Position numbers and translations under genes: made by a program | NCBI GenBank assembly: GCA_020440605.1 | Contig: JAGRNT010000011.1 | Location: 53,471 to 117,470, forward strand | Length of the DNA stretch: 64,000 nucleotides | Direction: 5' to 3' | Source of the DNA: a bacterium | GTDB lineage: Bacteria > 4484-113 > JAFGCY01 | Notes under the pieces: model-generated | What the model was told of the DNA's origin: nothing | The model's input: only the letters and a program-made list of their open reading frames with translations | Databases searched by the model: none | In this document: one piece after another, positions 1 through 8,126 of the stretch | Layout: every line of letters starts with the position of its first letter | Numbering within the stretch: the first letter of the stretch is position 1

Positions 1-1
1 G

Positions 2-226
2 CTCGCGGCCCGTGATGCAGTCAAGCAGGCAATCGGTGATTGCGGGATGCTCAACCGTCCCGCCGGAGGCTACCGCCTGTTCTGCGGTTCATATCTCGAC
101 CGCCAGAGCGCGCTCCAGGCTTATAAGTCTGTGGAGGCCGCCACGGGCCTGCAGCCGCGTGTGATCTGCATGAATGCCGATGGCGTGGAAACGCGCTGGA
201 TGGAGGAGGATTTCAGCTCCAAGTAA
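2..226 (+). CDS. C-terminal end of a SPOR-like domain protein (partial)
   Basis: The window opens inside a gene; 74 codons are visible before a TAA stop. The residues include YRLFCGSYLDRQSALQAYKS followed by a short beta/alpha stretch, which resembles a SPOR (sporulation-related repeat) domain: aromatic-x-x-x-x-GSY, a helix with alternating Ala, then a strand pair. SPOR domains bind denuded septal peptidoglycan and usually sit at the C-terminus of anchored periplasmic proteins, which fits the position here. The domain call rests only on this short pattern; the N-terminal part, membrane anchor and start lie outside the window. Only 3 bases separate its stop from that of the convergent gene. 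Confidence 0.55.
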   Translation, partial: LAARDAVKQAIGDCGMLNRPAGGYRLFCGSYLDRQSALQAYKSVEAATGLQPRVICMNADGVETRWMEEDFSSK

Positions 227-229
227 GCG

Positions 230-1090
230 CTACTCCAGCTCGCGGCGACCCAGCTTGTCGAGTTCACGCTCGAGGTCGTCGTAGACCGCCAGCTCCTCGC
301 CGAGCGTCTCGCTCTGGCGGATGTTCTCAAGCACCTGCTCGATGTCGCGGCTCACCCGCTGCGGGTCCACCGCAGTCATGGCCTGGTCCACCAGCAGCTT
401 CATCGTGGTTTCCACATTGCGGCACTGCTGGCGTACCAGCTCCAGCCTGTTCTCCGTGCCGTGGTACTTCTCCAGCCGGCTCTCCAGCAGCTTGAGCTGG
501 CTTTGGCGGGCCTCACGCACGGCTTCATCCCTGGCCGCCCGCACTTGCTCGCGGGCCTCACCAAGTTCGCGTTCCAGGCTGCCGGGATCAACGAGGTTCA
601 GGTAGCTGTCGTACTCCGTCAGCACCACCAGCAGCTGCAGGTAGCTGATCGCCAGGCTGTCCAGCTTCTGCAGGTTGTCCTTCGCAAACGGATCGTTCGA
701 GCCGAACTTGTCGCGCAGGATCTCCCGGGCCTTGTCACGCAGCTTCGCGATATCGCGCAGGCGCTCCGTCAGCTCCGTTGAGATCCGTCCGCGCAGGGCT
801 TCCTTCTGGTAGTCGAAGTCGTGCTCGTAACGCTCAGCCAGGCGCGCATCCGTCAGGCGCTGGAAGCGTGTATTACCCGGCAGCATCAGTAGCCAGACCG
901 CGCTCCAGGCCATGCTGCCGAGCGCCGTCCAGCCCGCCAGTTCCGGGCTCACCGTGGACGTGAGCGAGGCGATCCCCAGCCCCAGTGTTGCGAGCCAGCC
1001 GGCACTGGCTCCTGCCACATGCGCCGGATGCCCGAGCGCGGCCCAGTGGAAGCGGGCGGGGTTGTGGCTGGAGTCGGGACGCATCACCAT
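230..1090 (-). CDS. membrane-anchored coiled-coil protein, unknown function
   Basis: 286 residues. The N-terminal third holds two hydrophobic segments (about residues 29-48 and 55-72), and the rest is highly charged and helical, with long Glu/Arg-rich stretches typical of coiled coils (about 95-285). I do not recognise a family. A TATAAT box (1099-1104) lies 8 nt before the ATG and no Shine-Dalgarno is visible, so the mRNA is probably leaderless. It is divergent from mreB across about 390 bp. A scaffold or cell-envelope role is possible from the architecture alone, but nothing shows it directly. Confidence 0.75.
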   Translation of the reverse strand: MVMRPDSSHNPARFHWAALGHPAHVAGASAGWLATLGLGIASLTSTVSPELAGWTALGSMAWSAVWLLMLPGNTRFQRLTDARLAERYEHDFDYQKEALRGRISTELTERLRDIAKLRDKAREILRDKFGSNDPFAKDNLQKLDSLAISYLQLLVVLTEYDSYLNLVDPGSLERELGEAREQVRAARDEAVREARQSQLKLLESRLEKYHGTENRLELVRQQCRNVETTMKLLVDQAMTAVDPQRVSRDIEQVLENIRQSETLGEELAVYDDLERELDKLGRRELE

Positions 1091-1480
1091 TGCTGGGGAT
1101 TATACGTCCGGCCAGGGACGGATATTGCGGAGCGGGCAGCGCCCGGAGAGTGTTCCAGCCCCTTGCAGGGAACACTACGGGAATTGATATTGTGTATCTC
1201 AGCAAAGCTGAGTATTGATTCTCGACAGCAAATGTGTTACAAATCATACAGGGAACGGGTTCCCAACGTCCGGCTGAACTACCTATATCCTGTGCAAACC
1301 GAATGGATGGAAGGTGCCCGTTCCAACTTTTTTCCTCACCACTTCTCCGCACATTCCCCATCAGCTGTTTTCCGCGCAGCTCCAGCCCGCGGTCCGTGCC
1401 ACTGCCAGAGCCCATTAACACTGCAGGCCCGTTAACAAGCTGTGCATTGATCCGAATAGGGAGTAAGATATCCACGCGCC
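1091..1480. other. 390-bp divergent intergenic region upstream of mreB
   Basis: No ORF here looks real. It holds the TATAAT box of the leftward gene (1099-1104), an inverted repeat TGTTCC/GGAACA (1151-1156 with 1169-1174) and a short dyad CTCAGC-AAA-GCTGAG (1198-1212). Close to mreB there is AGGGAG (1458-1463) and a TAAGAT hexamer (1464-1469). The region presumably contains both promoters; no terminator is expected between divergent genes. Confidence 0.5.
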
Positions 1481-2521
1481 ATGGGCTTCTACGACTGGTT
1501 ATTCGGCATGTTCGGCCATTTATCGGCCGATATCGGCATCGACCTCGGCACGGCGAACACCCTCGTGTTCGTCAAGGGGCGGGGCATCGTGCTGCGCGAA
1601 CCCAGTGTGGTGGCCATCGATCTGAGCACCGACGAGGTGCTGGCGGTCGGTGAGGAAGCCAAGTCCATGATCGGCAAGACCCCCTCCCGCGTGATCGCCA
1701 TGCGCCCGCTGCGCGACGGCGTGATCGCTGACTGGGAAAAGACGGAGCAGATGCTGCGCGCCTTCATCGAGAAGGCCAAGAGCGACTTCGGCATGGTCCA
1801 GCTCCCGCACCGCGTGGTGATCGGCATCCCCTCCGGCATCACGGCGGTCGAGCGCAAGGCCGTGCGCGATGCGGCGATCCGCACCGGTGCGCGCTGGGAA
1901 GGCCTGATCGACGAGCCGATGGCGGCGGCGATCGGCTGCAACATGCCCATCGATGAACCGGGCGGCAACATGATCGTGGACATCGGCGGCGGTACCACCG
2001 AGGTTGCGGTGATCTCGCTGGGCGGCGTGGTGGTCAGCAACTCGATCCGCACCGCCGGGGACGCGCTCGACAAGTCGATCATCGTCTATGCGCGGCGCCG
2101 CTTCAACATGCAGATCGGCGAGCGTACGGCGGAGCGCATCAAGATCTCCATCGGCGCGGCGCACAGCCAGAGTGAGAACCTGACAACGGAAATGCGCGGT
2201 ATGGACCAGGTCACCGGCCTGCCTAAGGTTGTCGAGATAACCACCGAGGACATCCGCGAGGCGATGGGTGAGCGCATCGATGAGATCCTGCGCTGCGTGC
2301 GCTACACGCTCGAGGAATGCCCGCCGGAGCTGGCGGCCGACATCATTGACAAGGGCATCGTGCTGGCCGGCGGCGGTGCGCTGCTGCGCGATCTCGACAT
2401 CCTGATCAGCCGCGACACGGGCATCGTCACCAAGGTCGCCGACGACCCGCTGAGCGCCGTGGTACTGGGCACGATGAAGGTCCTCGAGGACCTGGACAGG
2501 TTTAAATATATGTTGGGGTAG
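1481..2521 (+). CDS. mreB: rod shape-determining protein MreB
   Basis: Bacterial actin homologue that polymerises on the inner membrane and organises lateral peptidoglycan synthesis. All nucleotide-binding signatures are visible: phosphate-1 motif DIGIDLGTANTLVFVKGRG near the N-terminus, DEPMAAAIG, phosphate-2 motif MIVDIGGGTTEVAVISLGGVV and the adenosine motif GIVLAGGGALLRDLD near the C-terminus. At 346 residues it is the usual MreB length. The chosen ATG adds MGFYDWLFG before the common MFG-type start; a second in-frame ATG at 1508 is possible but has no ribosome site, whereas AGGGAG precedes 1481 at 17 nt. The usual partners mreC and mreD are not adjacent. Confidence 0.97.
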   Translation: MGFYDWLFGMFGHLSADIGIDLGTANTLVFVKGRGIVLREPSVVAIDLSTDEVLAVGEEAKSMIGKTPSRVIAMRPLRDGVIADWEKTEQMLRAFIEKAKSDFGMVQLPHRVVIGIPSGITAVERKAVRDAAIRTGARWEGLIDEPMAAAIGCNMPIDEPGGNMIVDIGGGTTEVAVISLGGVVVSNSIRTAGDALDKSIIVYARRRFNMQIGERTAERIKISIGAAHSQSENLTTEMRGMDQVTGLPKVVEITTEDIREAMGERIDEILRCVRYTLEECPPELAADIIDKGIVLAGGGALLRDLDILISRDTGIVTKVADDPLSAVVLGTMKVLEDLDRFKYMLG

Positions 2522-2640
2522 GAGCTACCTGCTTCAGCAGTAGGGGAGGTCCGGAGCAATCCGGACAACGGAGCCGGGATAGGAGGTCCGGAGCAATCCG
2601 GACAACGGAGGTCCGGTGCAAACCGGACAGATTGAAGCCG
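2522..2640. repeat. variable-stem hairpin repeat cluster behind mreB
   Basis: Directly after the mreB stop comes a hairpin-like CTACCTGCT/AGCAGTAG, then three units of the form GGAGG-stem-loop-stem. The units are GTCCGG-AGCAAT-CCGGAC twice (about 2549-2566 and 2586-2603) and GTCCGG-TGCAAA-CCGGAC once (2611-2628). The same framework with other stem sequences recurs at 24.05, 29.65, 53.28 and 61.9 kb. There is no T-run, so these are not ordinary intrinsic terminators. Confidence 0.85.
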
Positions 2641-2670
2641 GAATTCATCCGGGCAAGAGATCTGCTGGAA

Positions 2671-3807
2671 ATGAGCAAGACACTCAGAAATTTCTTCGTA
2701 CTGCTTGGACTCGCCGCGCTGGCAATTGTCGTCGGACTCTACATCAGGGATCACCAGCACCGGATTGTCAGCAACGGAAGCCTGACTGACTACGCTGTTG
2801 ATGATTCCGGCAATCTGTACCTCATTGAAGGTGGAAAACTCTACCATGTCAAATCGGCACGCGCCGGCAGCATCATTGGCAGCAGCAAGCGAGAGCTCTC
2901 AGTCAGTGATCCCGAGGGTTTCGTCTCCGGTACGGATCCCCTGGTTGTGGTACGTGGCAACGACCACAAGTGCTACCTGCTGGATCCGGAACACAGGGAT
3001 GGCTACAGACCGATTGGTGAATACCCCAGGGCAGTTGTCTCCCCCGTTTTCAGTGTGGCAGATTCCAACAAGCAGATGATTTGCTGGCTGCAACTCGTCA
3101 GCATTCCGGATGCCGACAGTTACTCTCTGATCGGAATCCTTGAAGTAATGAATTCTTCCGGCCAGATCAGGAATTATGAGGTCTCGGATCCTTCGGTATT
3201 CAGAGAGAATCAAATCGCATTGAGCGCTGAATGTCAGCGTTTCGTTTACCTTTCAGAATCACATAATGTGACGGATGATACCCTGAGGCTGAACGTGCTC
3301 GATCTCGTATCCGGCGAGACCAGATCCCTGGATATTCTGACCAACGGCAGGGATGCATCACTGCTTGTCAACGATGGTCACATTGCCGTGACGAAGATGG
3401 CAAGTGGCGTGATGGTCTTCGACCTGGAACTGAACCTGCTGATGGAAAGGAGCATGAACTGCTCCCTGTATCCACCTTTTGAAGATAGCGGTGTTTTCCT
3501 GGTGATCGAAAACTCCATTGCTGTAGTCGGACTGGACTTGAACGGCAAGGAAGTACTGCGCGAAGTACTGGATGGCCAGCTTGAAGACTACATCATCGGT
3601 GATGGCTCACTGTACCTTGGCATCCTCGGGGAGGATTCACACCGACGGTTCCTGAGAGTCGATACATTGAATCATCGCTTGGAAACCGTGATGGACATGC
3701 AACAAGACAGCGCACGAAATCTGAGCAGTGGGGCCGATATTTCCAGCAGCCGCTTATTCGTCAGGGACATCAGCGGTAATCTCCATTCATTTGCGTTGGA
3801 TGACTAG
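2671..3807 (+). CDS. membrane-anchored extracytoplasmic propeller-like protein, unknown
   Basis: 378 residues from the ATG at 2671, which places one hydrophobic segment (residues 6-26, FFVLLGLAALAIVVGLY) immediately after a short basic start; the reading frame is open 13 codons further upstream but that part is repeat-derived. The remainder has short beta-rich repeats with aspartate/glycine turns (YAVDDSGNLYLIEGGKLYHV, and a final SGNLHSFALDD), as in WD/PQQ-type beta-propellers. I do not recognise a named family. Third positions look less GC-rich than in mreB. Related-looking single-anchor propeller proteins occur at 27.2 and 59.6 kb. Confidence 0.7.
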   Translation: MSKTLRNFFVLLGLAALAIVVGLYIRDHQHRIVSNGSLTDYAVDDSGNLYLIEGGKLYHVKSARAGSIIGSSKRELSVSDPEGFVSGTDPLVVVRGNDHKCYLLDPEHRDGYRPIGEYPRAVVSPVFSVADSNKQMICWLQLVSIPDADSYSLIGILEVMNSSGQIRNYEVSDPSVFRENQIALSAECQRFVYLSESHNVTDDTLRLNVLDLVSGETRSLDILTNGRDASLLVNDGHIAVTKMASGVMVFDLELNLLMERSMNCSLYPPFEDSGVFLVIENSIAVVGLDLNGKEVLREVLDGQLEDYIIGDGSLYLGILGEDSHRRFLRVDTLNHRLETVMDMQQDSARNLSSGADISSSRLFVRDISGNLHSFALDD

Positions 3808-3867
3808 CTCAATCATCTGATCGCTTCGAAACCAGTTCCATCCCCACCTGCTATCGTCATTCCCGCC

Positions 3868-4419
3868 ATGGCCAACTACGTTTTCATTGCAACGAGCCTC
3901 GACGGATACATTGCCGACGAACAGGGCGGGGTGGACTGGCTCACGTCAATTCCCGACCCGGATGACGGCAGCGACTATGGCTGGGCGGAGCACATCGCAC
4001 GGATTGACGCCATCGTGATGGGCCGCCACAGCTTCGAAACCGTGCTCGGCTTCGGGGTCTGGCACTATGAGAAACCGGTGGTGGTGCTGAGTCGTTCCCT
4101 GCGGGAGATCCCGGCGGAGTATGCGGAGCGCGCCAGTCTCACGAGCGGCACTCCACATGAAGTCGTAAGCGAGCTCGCCAGCCGGGGTTTTGCCAATCTC
4201 TACATTGACGGCGGGGATGTGATCCGCCAGTTCCTGGCTTCCGGCCTGATTGACGAAATGACAATCTCCGTGGCCCCGGTGTTGTTGGGCCGGGGCATCC
4301 CGCTCTTCGATGGCAATGTCCCGCTCTGCGGCCTGGAACTGAAGTCTTCCGTCGCCTATGCCAACGGGATTGTCAGCAACCGCTATGCCGTGCGACAGAA
4401 TTATGTCTCCGGGAAATGA
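3868..4419 (+). CDS. RibD C-terminal / dihydrofolate reductase-fold protein
   Basis: 183 residues that open with YVFIATSLDGYIADEQGGVD, the hallmark of the RibD_C/DHFR-like family (YyaP/YwjB type), followed by DAIVMGRHSFETVLGFG with the MGR-x-(S/T) NADPH-binding motif and, later, YIDGGDVIRQFLASGLIDEMTISVAPVLLGRGIPLF. Members reduce pterin- or pyrimidine-like substrates with NADPH; the physiological substrate of stand-alone members is generally unknown. No riboflavin gene is adjacent, although ribH lies at 60.7 kb. A TATCGT hexamer ends 10 nt before the ATG. Confidence 0.9.
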   Translation: MANYVFIATSLDGYIADEQGGVDWLTSIPDPDDGSDYGWAEHIARIDAIVMGRHSFETVLGFGVWHYEKPVVVLSRSLREIPAEYAERASLTSGTPHEVVSELASRGFANLYIDGGDVIRQFLASGLIDEMTISVAPVLLGRGIPLFDGNVPLCGLELKSSVAYANGIVSNRYAVRQNYVSGK

Positions 4420-4522
4420 AAAATACAGACAGCTCCTGATTCGCAGGCAGGAATTCATCGGCTGCTTCCTGTTCGGATTGCTGCTGATTGCAATCGTTGC
4501 CTTATTTGCAATGGATCGCTAA
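4403..4522 (+). CDS. 39-residue single-helix membrane protein (small ORF)
   Basis: A short ORF overlaps the last 17 bases of the reductase gene in another frame. It encodes 39 residues: a charged, basic N-terminus (MSPGNEKYRQLLIRRQEF) and one hydrophobic helix (IGCFLFGLLLIAIVALF) ending in AMDR. The topology, with positive residues before the helix, is coherent for a small inner-membrane protein. There is no clear ribosome site, but overlap with the upstream stop would allow translational coupling. Short hydrophobic ORFs can arise by chance, hence the moderate confidence. Confidence 0.45.
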   Translation: MSPGNEKYRQLLIRRQEFIGCFLFGLLLIAIVALFAMDR

Positions 4523-4534
4523 GGTTTATCTCTT

Positions 4535-4552
4535 CAGCGGCGGAAGCCGTTG
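4535..4552 (+). terminator. weak hairpin after the small ORF
   Basis: CAGCGGC-GGAA-GCCGTTG can form a 7-bp stem with one G-T pair and a GGAA tetraloop. It stands 12 bases after the stop codon, but no T-run follows, so termination is uncertain. The next 240 bases, up to the peptidase gene, contain a degenerate run of GGTCCC-type 7-mers and no gene. Confidence 0.3.
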
Positions 4553-4802
4553 AGCCTTGGTCATATATGTGCTCTGATCCGGTGAAGATTGCGCGCAAGC
4601 AAGTTGCGCGCCTCCGGCCTCATCCCGCATTTCGCTGGTCCCTGGTCCCAGGTCCCCGGTCCCTCATCTGCTGCTCCCTGCGCCCTGAAATACGGTATAA
4701 CTGATCCAACAGGCAGCCGTATCGTCCATGGGGTAGCTCCCCATTCGTCCACCCCGGTCCGCGAGGGCCGGTGCGTCTTTACCGTCATCGAAGGAAACGA
4801 CC

Positions 4803-5885
4803 ATGCATACCCAGCGTATCAATGCGCTGAGGGAGAAGCTCGCGGAGCTGGCGCTCGACCACCTGCTGGTCACGCAGCCCGACAACATCTTCTACCTCAG
4901 CGGCTTCACCGGCACCACCGCCGCCATCCTCCTCAGTCCCGATGCCCCGGGACGCTTCATCACCGACTTCCGCTACCACGAGCGTGCAGCCGCGAACATC
5001 TCCGGCCTGCCGCTTGAAATCGCGGACTCCGCACTCCGGCCCCTGCCGGATGTCGTTGCCAGCCTGCTGCCGGACAGCCGCCGCAGCCGAGTTGGCATCG
5101 AGGCCGGGCATATGTCCCAGCTGAGCTTCAGCCAGCTCGCGGCCCTTGCCAACATTGAACCGGTCCCGACCGTGAAACTGGTTGAGAACCTGCGCCTCCG
5201 CAAGGATGCCGCAGAAATCGCCCTGATCCGCGAGGCCGTGGCAATGGGCGAGGCAGTGTTCGCACATGTGCTGTCGCGCATCGCCCGCGACACCACGGAG
5301 AGAGAGATCGCGCTGGAGATCGAGTTCCAGGCGCGGCGTCTCGGGGCCGAGGGCATGAGCTTCCCGCCGATCGTTGCCAGCGGCGACCACGCCTCCCGCC
5401 CGCATGCGGGCTACACCGATCGACGGATAGTGCCCGCCGCTCCGCTGACAATCGACATGGGCGTGCGGCTCAGCAACTACTGCAGTGACATGACGCGCAC
5501 CGTCTTCATCGGCGACTGTCCGCAGCAGTGGCGCGCTGTCTACAACACCGTACGCGAAGCCAAGGAGCTGGCCAGCGCTGCCCTGCGTCCCGGCCTGCGT
5601 GGCTGTGAGGTTGACAAAGTGGCCCGCGAGCACATCGCCGGGGCCGGGCATGCAGAGCACTTCGGGCATGGCCTCGGACATGGCGTGGGGATTGCCATCC
5701 ATGAGGATCCGCGCCTGCTCTGGAGCTACGATGGTGTGCTGGAAGCCGGCAATGTCACATCCTGTGAGCCGGGCATCTACCTGCCCGGCGAGGGTGGGGT
5801 GCGCATCGAGGACATGCTGCTGCTGACCGACGGCGGCTGCGAGAATCTCAACAGCCTGCCGACGGATCTGCAGGTGATCGGCTAG
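4803..5885 (+). CDS. M24-family Xaa-Pro aminopeptidase/dipeptidase
   Basis: Two-metal peptidase of the pita-bread fold that removes N-terminal residues preceding proline. The N-terminal creatinase-like domain (about 1-130) is followed by the catalytic domain. All five metal ligands are visible in order: Asp in TIDMG, Asp in CSDMTRT, His in HFGHGLGHGVG, Glu in SCEPGIYLP and Glu in VRIEDMLLL; a substrate-binding His lies in SGDHASRPH. At 360 residues it matches short bacterial PepQ/YqhT-type enzymes. AAGGA precedes the ATG at a good distance. It probably works in peptide turnover in the cytoplasm. The nucleotidyltransferase gene follows 13 bases later, probably in the same transcript. Confidence 0.95.
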   Translation: MHTQRINALREKLAELALDHLLVTQPDNIFYLSGFTGTTAAILLSPDAPGRFITDFRYHERAAANISGLPLEIADSALRPLPDVVASLLPDSRRSRVGIEAGHMSQLSFSQLAALANIEPVPTVKLVENLRLRKDAAEIALIREAVAMGEAVFAHVLSRIARDTTEREIALEIEFQARRLGAEGMSFPPIVASGDHASRPHAGYTDRRIVPAAPLTIDMGVRLSNYCSDMTRTVFIGDCPQQWRAVYNTVREAKELASAALRPGLRGCEVDKVAREHIAGAGHAEHFGHGLGHGVGIAIHEDPRLLWSYDGVLEAGNVTSCEPGIYLPGEGGVRIEDMLLLTDGGCENLNSLPTDLQVIG

Positions 5886-5898
5886 GGGAGGAACGGAA

Positions 5899-6687
5899 AT
5901 GACAACGAAGATCACAGCGGAACTGCTGACCGAAAGACTGCGCGCGGCCTTCGAGCCGCTGGAGCAGGTGGATGCGATGTGGCTCGGGGGCAGCAAGGCC
6001 TTCGGGCGCGACGATGAACTGAGCGATCTCGACGTGCAGTTCGAGGTGGACGGCGAGTGGATCGAGCAGGGCTTCGCGCTCGTGGAGCAGGTACTGACGG
6101 AGTTGTCGCCGATCTCCGCCCGCAACCGCATGGCGGAGCCCGCCTGGCACGGCATGAGCCAGTGCTTCTACCAGCTCGCGGATGCCCCGGAGCACCTGAT
6201 GATCGATCTCTGTTTCCGCAGGCGCGGCCAGCGTGACACTCCGCAGTTCAACGAGATCGAGATCCACGGCATGCCCGTGATCCTGTTCGACAGGACGGGC
6301 TGCGTCAACCCTGTGCATATCGACATGGATGAGCAGATTGCCAAGGCCCGGGCCCGGGTGCCATATGTCGCCGAACACTTCCGGCTCTACCGCCACCTGC
6401 CGCAGAAGGAACTCGAGCGCGGACATCCCATCGATGCCCTGAACTTCTACAACCAGATGCTGCTGGCAACGCTGATGCGCCTGCTGCGCATCCGCTACGA
6501 CCCCGCCCGCTACGACTGGGGCTCACGCTACCTGCACCACCACCTGCCGGCGGAGGTGCATGCGCGGCTCGAGCCGCTGTACTTCGTGGGCGACAGCGAT
6601 GACCTCGAGCGCAGGTACTGGCAATGCCGTGAGTGGATCGAGGAGGAACTGGAGTACTGGGAGAGGGAGGAGAACGCGGAGACTTAA
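5899..6687 (+). CDS. nucleotidyltransferase-fold protein (Pol beta superfamily)
   Basis: 262 residues. The N-terminal part carries the nucleotidyltransferase signature GGSKAFGRDDELSDLDVQFE, that is GGS followed by a DxD-type pair in SDLDV. A third acidic residue is likely in MIDLCF. A mostly helical C-terminal half (about 150-262, rich in Arg, Tyr, Glu) follows. This is the layout of aminoglycoside-nucleotidyltransferase-like and related proteins of unknown substrate. GGGAGG lies 7-8 nt before the ATG. The last codons (REENAET) and the stop lie inside a repeat that recurs inverted at 7.2 kb, so the natural C-terminus may have been altered by repeat insertion. Confidence 0.85.
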   Translation: MTTKITAELLTERLRAAFEPLEQVDAMWLGGSKAFGRDDELSDLDVQFEVDGEWIEQGFALVEQVLTELSPISARNRMAEPAWHGMSQCFYQLADAPEHLMIDLCFRRRGQRDTPQFNEIEIHGMPVILFDRTGCVNPVHIDMDEQIAKARARVPYVAEHFRLYRHLPQKELERGHPIDALNFYNQMLLATLMRLLRIRYDPARYDWGSRYLHHHLPAEVHARLEPLYFVGDSDDLERRYWQCREWIEEELEYWEREENAET

Positions 6688-6715
6688 CCACAGAGTGCGC
6701 AGTGAGCACAGAGAG
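6659..6715. repeat. left arm of inverted repeat flanking the GxxExxY gene
   Basis: This purine-rich stretch includes TTAACCACAGAGTGCGCAGT and GAGCACAGAG. Its reverse complement matches 7162-7222 imperfectly over about 57 bp, including the shared blocks CTCTGTGGTTAAG and CTCCTCCCTCTCCC. It covers the 3-prime end of the preceding nucleotidyltransferase gene. Confidence 0.8.
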
Positions 6716-6732
6716 TTTAAAAATGTCAGAGC

Positions 6733-7116
6733 CTAATTGACCATTCTCAGGATGCCATGCTTCAGTAGTTTGACATTGAAATTTATGATCAATCCGGTCC
6801 GAAGGCGGGACAGTTTGAGATATGTAAGTAACTGCGCCTTATGGATTTCGTTGATGGCTTCCACTGCCTTCAGTTCGAGTATCAGTGCGTTGTCAACCAC
6901 GAAATCCATTTTCAGCGCGCTGGAAACGACATGGTCCTTATAGTTCACGGGCAGGGACAGTTGCTGAGCAAATGGCACATTTCGCAGACTGAGTTCATAA
7001 GCAAGGCAACTTTCATAAGTGCTTTCCATCAGGCCAGGACCCAGTATTCGATGCACTTCGATTGCTGCACCAATTGCTGCCTGGGATAGTTGGTCACGAC
7101 TACCCGCTGTTTCCAT
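6733..7116 (-). CDS. GxxExxY protein (PD-(D/E)XK-like)
   Basis: 127 residues with the family signature GLMESTYE (G-x-x-E-x-x-Y) at about residue 28. The core then reads MDFVVDNALILELKAVEAI, which supplies the Asp...Glu-x-Lys of a PD-(D/E)XK nuclease fold, and ends in TGLIINFNVKLLKHGILRMV. Members are small orphan proteins of unknown function, predicted to be nuclease-like. The gene runs against its neighbours, has lower GC than they do, and is enclosed by about 57-bp inverted repeats (6659-6715 and 7162-7222), which suggests acquisition as one unit. Confidence 0.9.
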   Translation of the reverse strand: METAGSRDQLSQAAIGAAIEVHRILGPGLMESTYESCLAYELSLRNVPFAQQLSLPVNYKDHVVSSALKMDFVVDNALILELKAVEAINEIHKAQLLTYLKLSRLRTGLIINFNVKLLKHGILRMVN

Positions 7117-7161
7117 AGTACTATACTAACATGAAGTATTAAATAAGTCAAATAAAAGTTG

Positions 7162-7222
7162 CTCTGTGTCCACTGTGCCCTCTGTGGTTAAGTTCTCCGA
7201 GAGCTCCTCCCTCTCCCGCGCT
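7162..7222. repeat. right arm of inverted repeat flanking the GxxExxY gene
   Basis: Pyrimidine-rich partner of 6659-6715, reading CTCTGTGTCCACTGTGCCC, then TCTGTGGTTAAG, then CTCCTCCCTCTCCC. Solo copies of the CTCTGTG(G) core occur at about 25.0, 32.86, 53.85 and 62.03 kb without an adjacent GxxExxY gene. Confidence 0.8.
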
Positions 7223-7235
7223 ACACTCTCTATCC

Positions 7236-8126
7236 GTGTCAATCGCCCTCCTGGCTCTCCTGCTGCGCATCATCGGCCTCGGGCTGGAGCGGCCGCTGGT
7301 CAAGGCGCTGGGGCAGGGCCGGGGCAGCATCGCCGCCACCACGCTCTACTTCGGGATCGGCATCGGCCTGCTCCTGCCCGTCGTGCTCTGGCAGGCCTGG
7401 CAGGACCCGCAGTACTTCGCCGGCATCAACGGCTGGATCCTGCCCTGTCTCGCAAGCGGACTGATCTACGCACTGTCCTTCCACACCTATGTGCATGCCA
7501 TGAGCGTCGGCGAGGTCAGCTACCTCACCCCGCTCTACGCCACGGCCTTCCTGTTCCTCTACCTGCTCGACATCGTGTTCGGCACCGCCAGCTTCGGGCT
7601 GATCCCGCTGGCCGGGATCCTCGTCGTGATGCTCGGCGTCGTGCTGCTCAACCTCAAACCCGGTGCGGACTGGCACCGCTCGCTGCATCCAATGCTGGTG
7701 CTGCGCCAGCCCGGGGCCTGGGGCATGCTGGTCTACGCCTTCGGGCTGGCAACCGGCCGCCTGATCGACAAGAGTGTTGCCGGTCAGGCGCCGCCGCTGG
7801 CCTATGCCTTCCTTGACAACCTGCCGGCGGTGCTGATCGGCGCGCTGATCCTGCTCTGGCGCGGCCGCCTCGGTGAGATCGCCGCCCTGCACCGTGAGCG
7901 CGCAGGGATCGCCTGGATCGGCGCGGTCTCCGGAATGGGGGCATATGTAATGCTGCTCGTGGCCCTGCGGGACCTGAAGCCCAGCGTGGTCGAACCGGTC
8001 ACGCAGCTCAGCGTGTTCATTGCGGTCTGGCTCGGCGGGCGCTGGTTCGGGGAGCGGACGCACACACGCTGGCTGCCCAGTGCATTGCTGGTGGTCGGAG
8101 CCGTGCTGCTGCTCTGGAAGGGCTAG
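7236..8126 (+). CDS. EamA/DMT-superfamily transporter
   Basis: 296 residues and about ten hydrophobic helices in two halves (about 1-145 and 155-296), the layout of EamA drug/metabolite transporters. Each half ends in the expected glycine-rich helix (GILVVMLGVVLLNLKP; LLVVGAVLLLWKG). The substrate cannot be told. The start is a GTG placed 8 nt after a TACACT hexamer (7222-7227) with no Shine-Dalgarno, so translation is probably leaderless; the hexamer sits at the edge of the right repeat arm, which may therefore supply the promoter. Its TAG stop overlaps that of the convergent epimerase gene within CTAG (8123-8126). Confidence 0.92.
   Translation: MSIALLALLLRIIGLGLERPLVKALGQGRGSIAATTLYFGIGIGLLLPVVLWQAWQDPQYFAGINGWILPCLASGLIYALSFHTYVHAMSVGEVSYLTPLYATAFLFLYLLDIVFGTASFGLIPLAGILVVMLGVVLLNLKPGADWHRSLHPMLVLRQPGAWGMLVYAFGLATGRLIDKSVAGQAPPLAYAFLDNLPAVLIGALILLWRGRLGEIAALHRERAGIAWIGAVSGMGAYVMLLVALRDLKPSVVEPVTQLSVFIAVWLGGRWFGERTHTRWLPSALLVVGAVLLLWKG

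Noticed and set aside
2582..2629. Hairpins behind mreB as a Rho-independent terminator
   Set aside because: No T-run follows any unit, and identical structures occur in arrays unrelated to gene ends.
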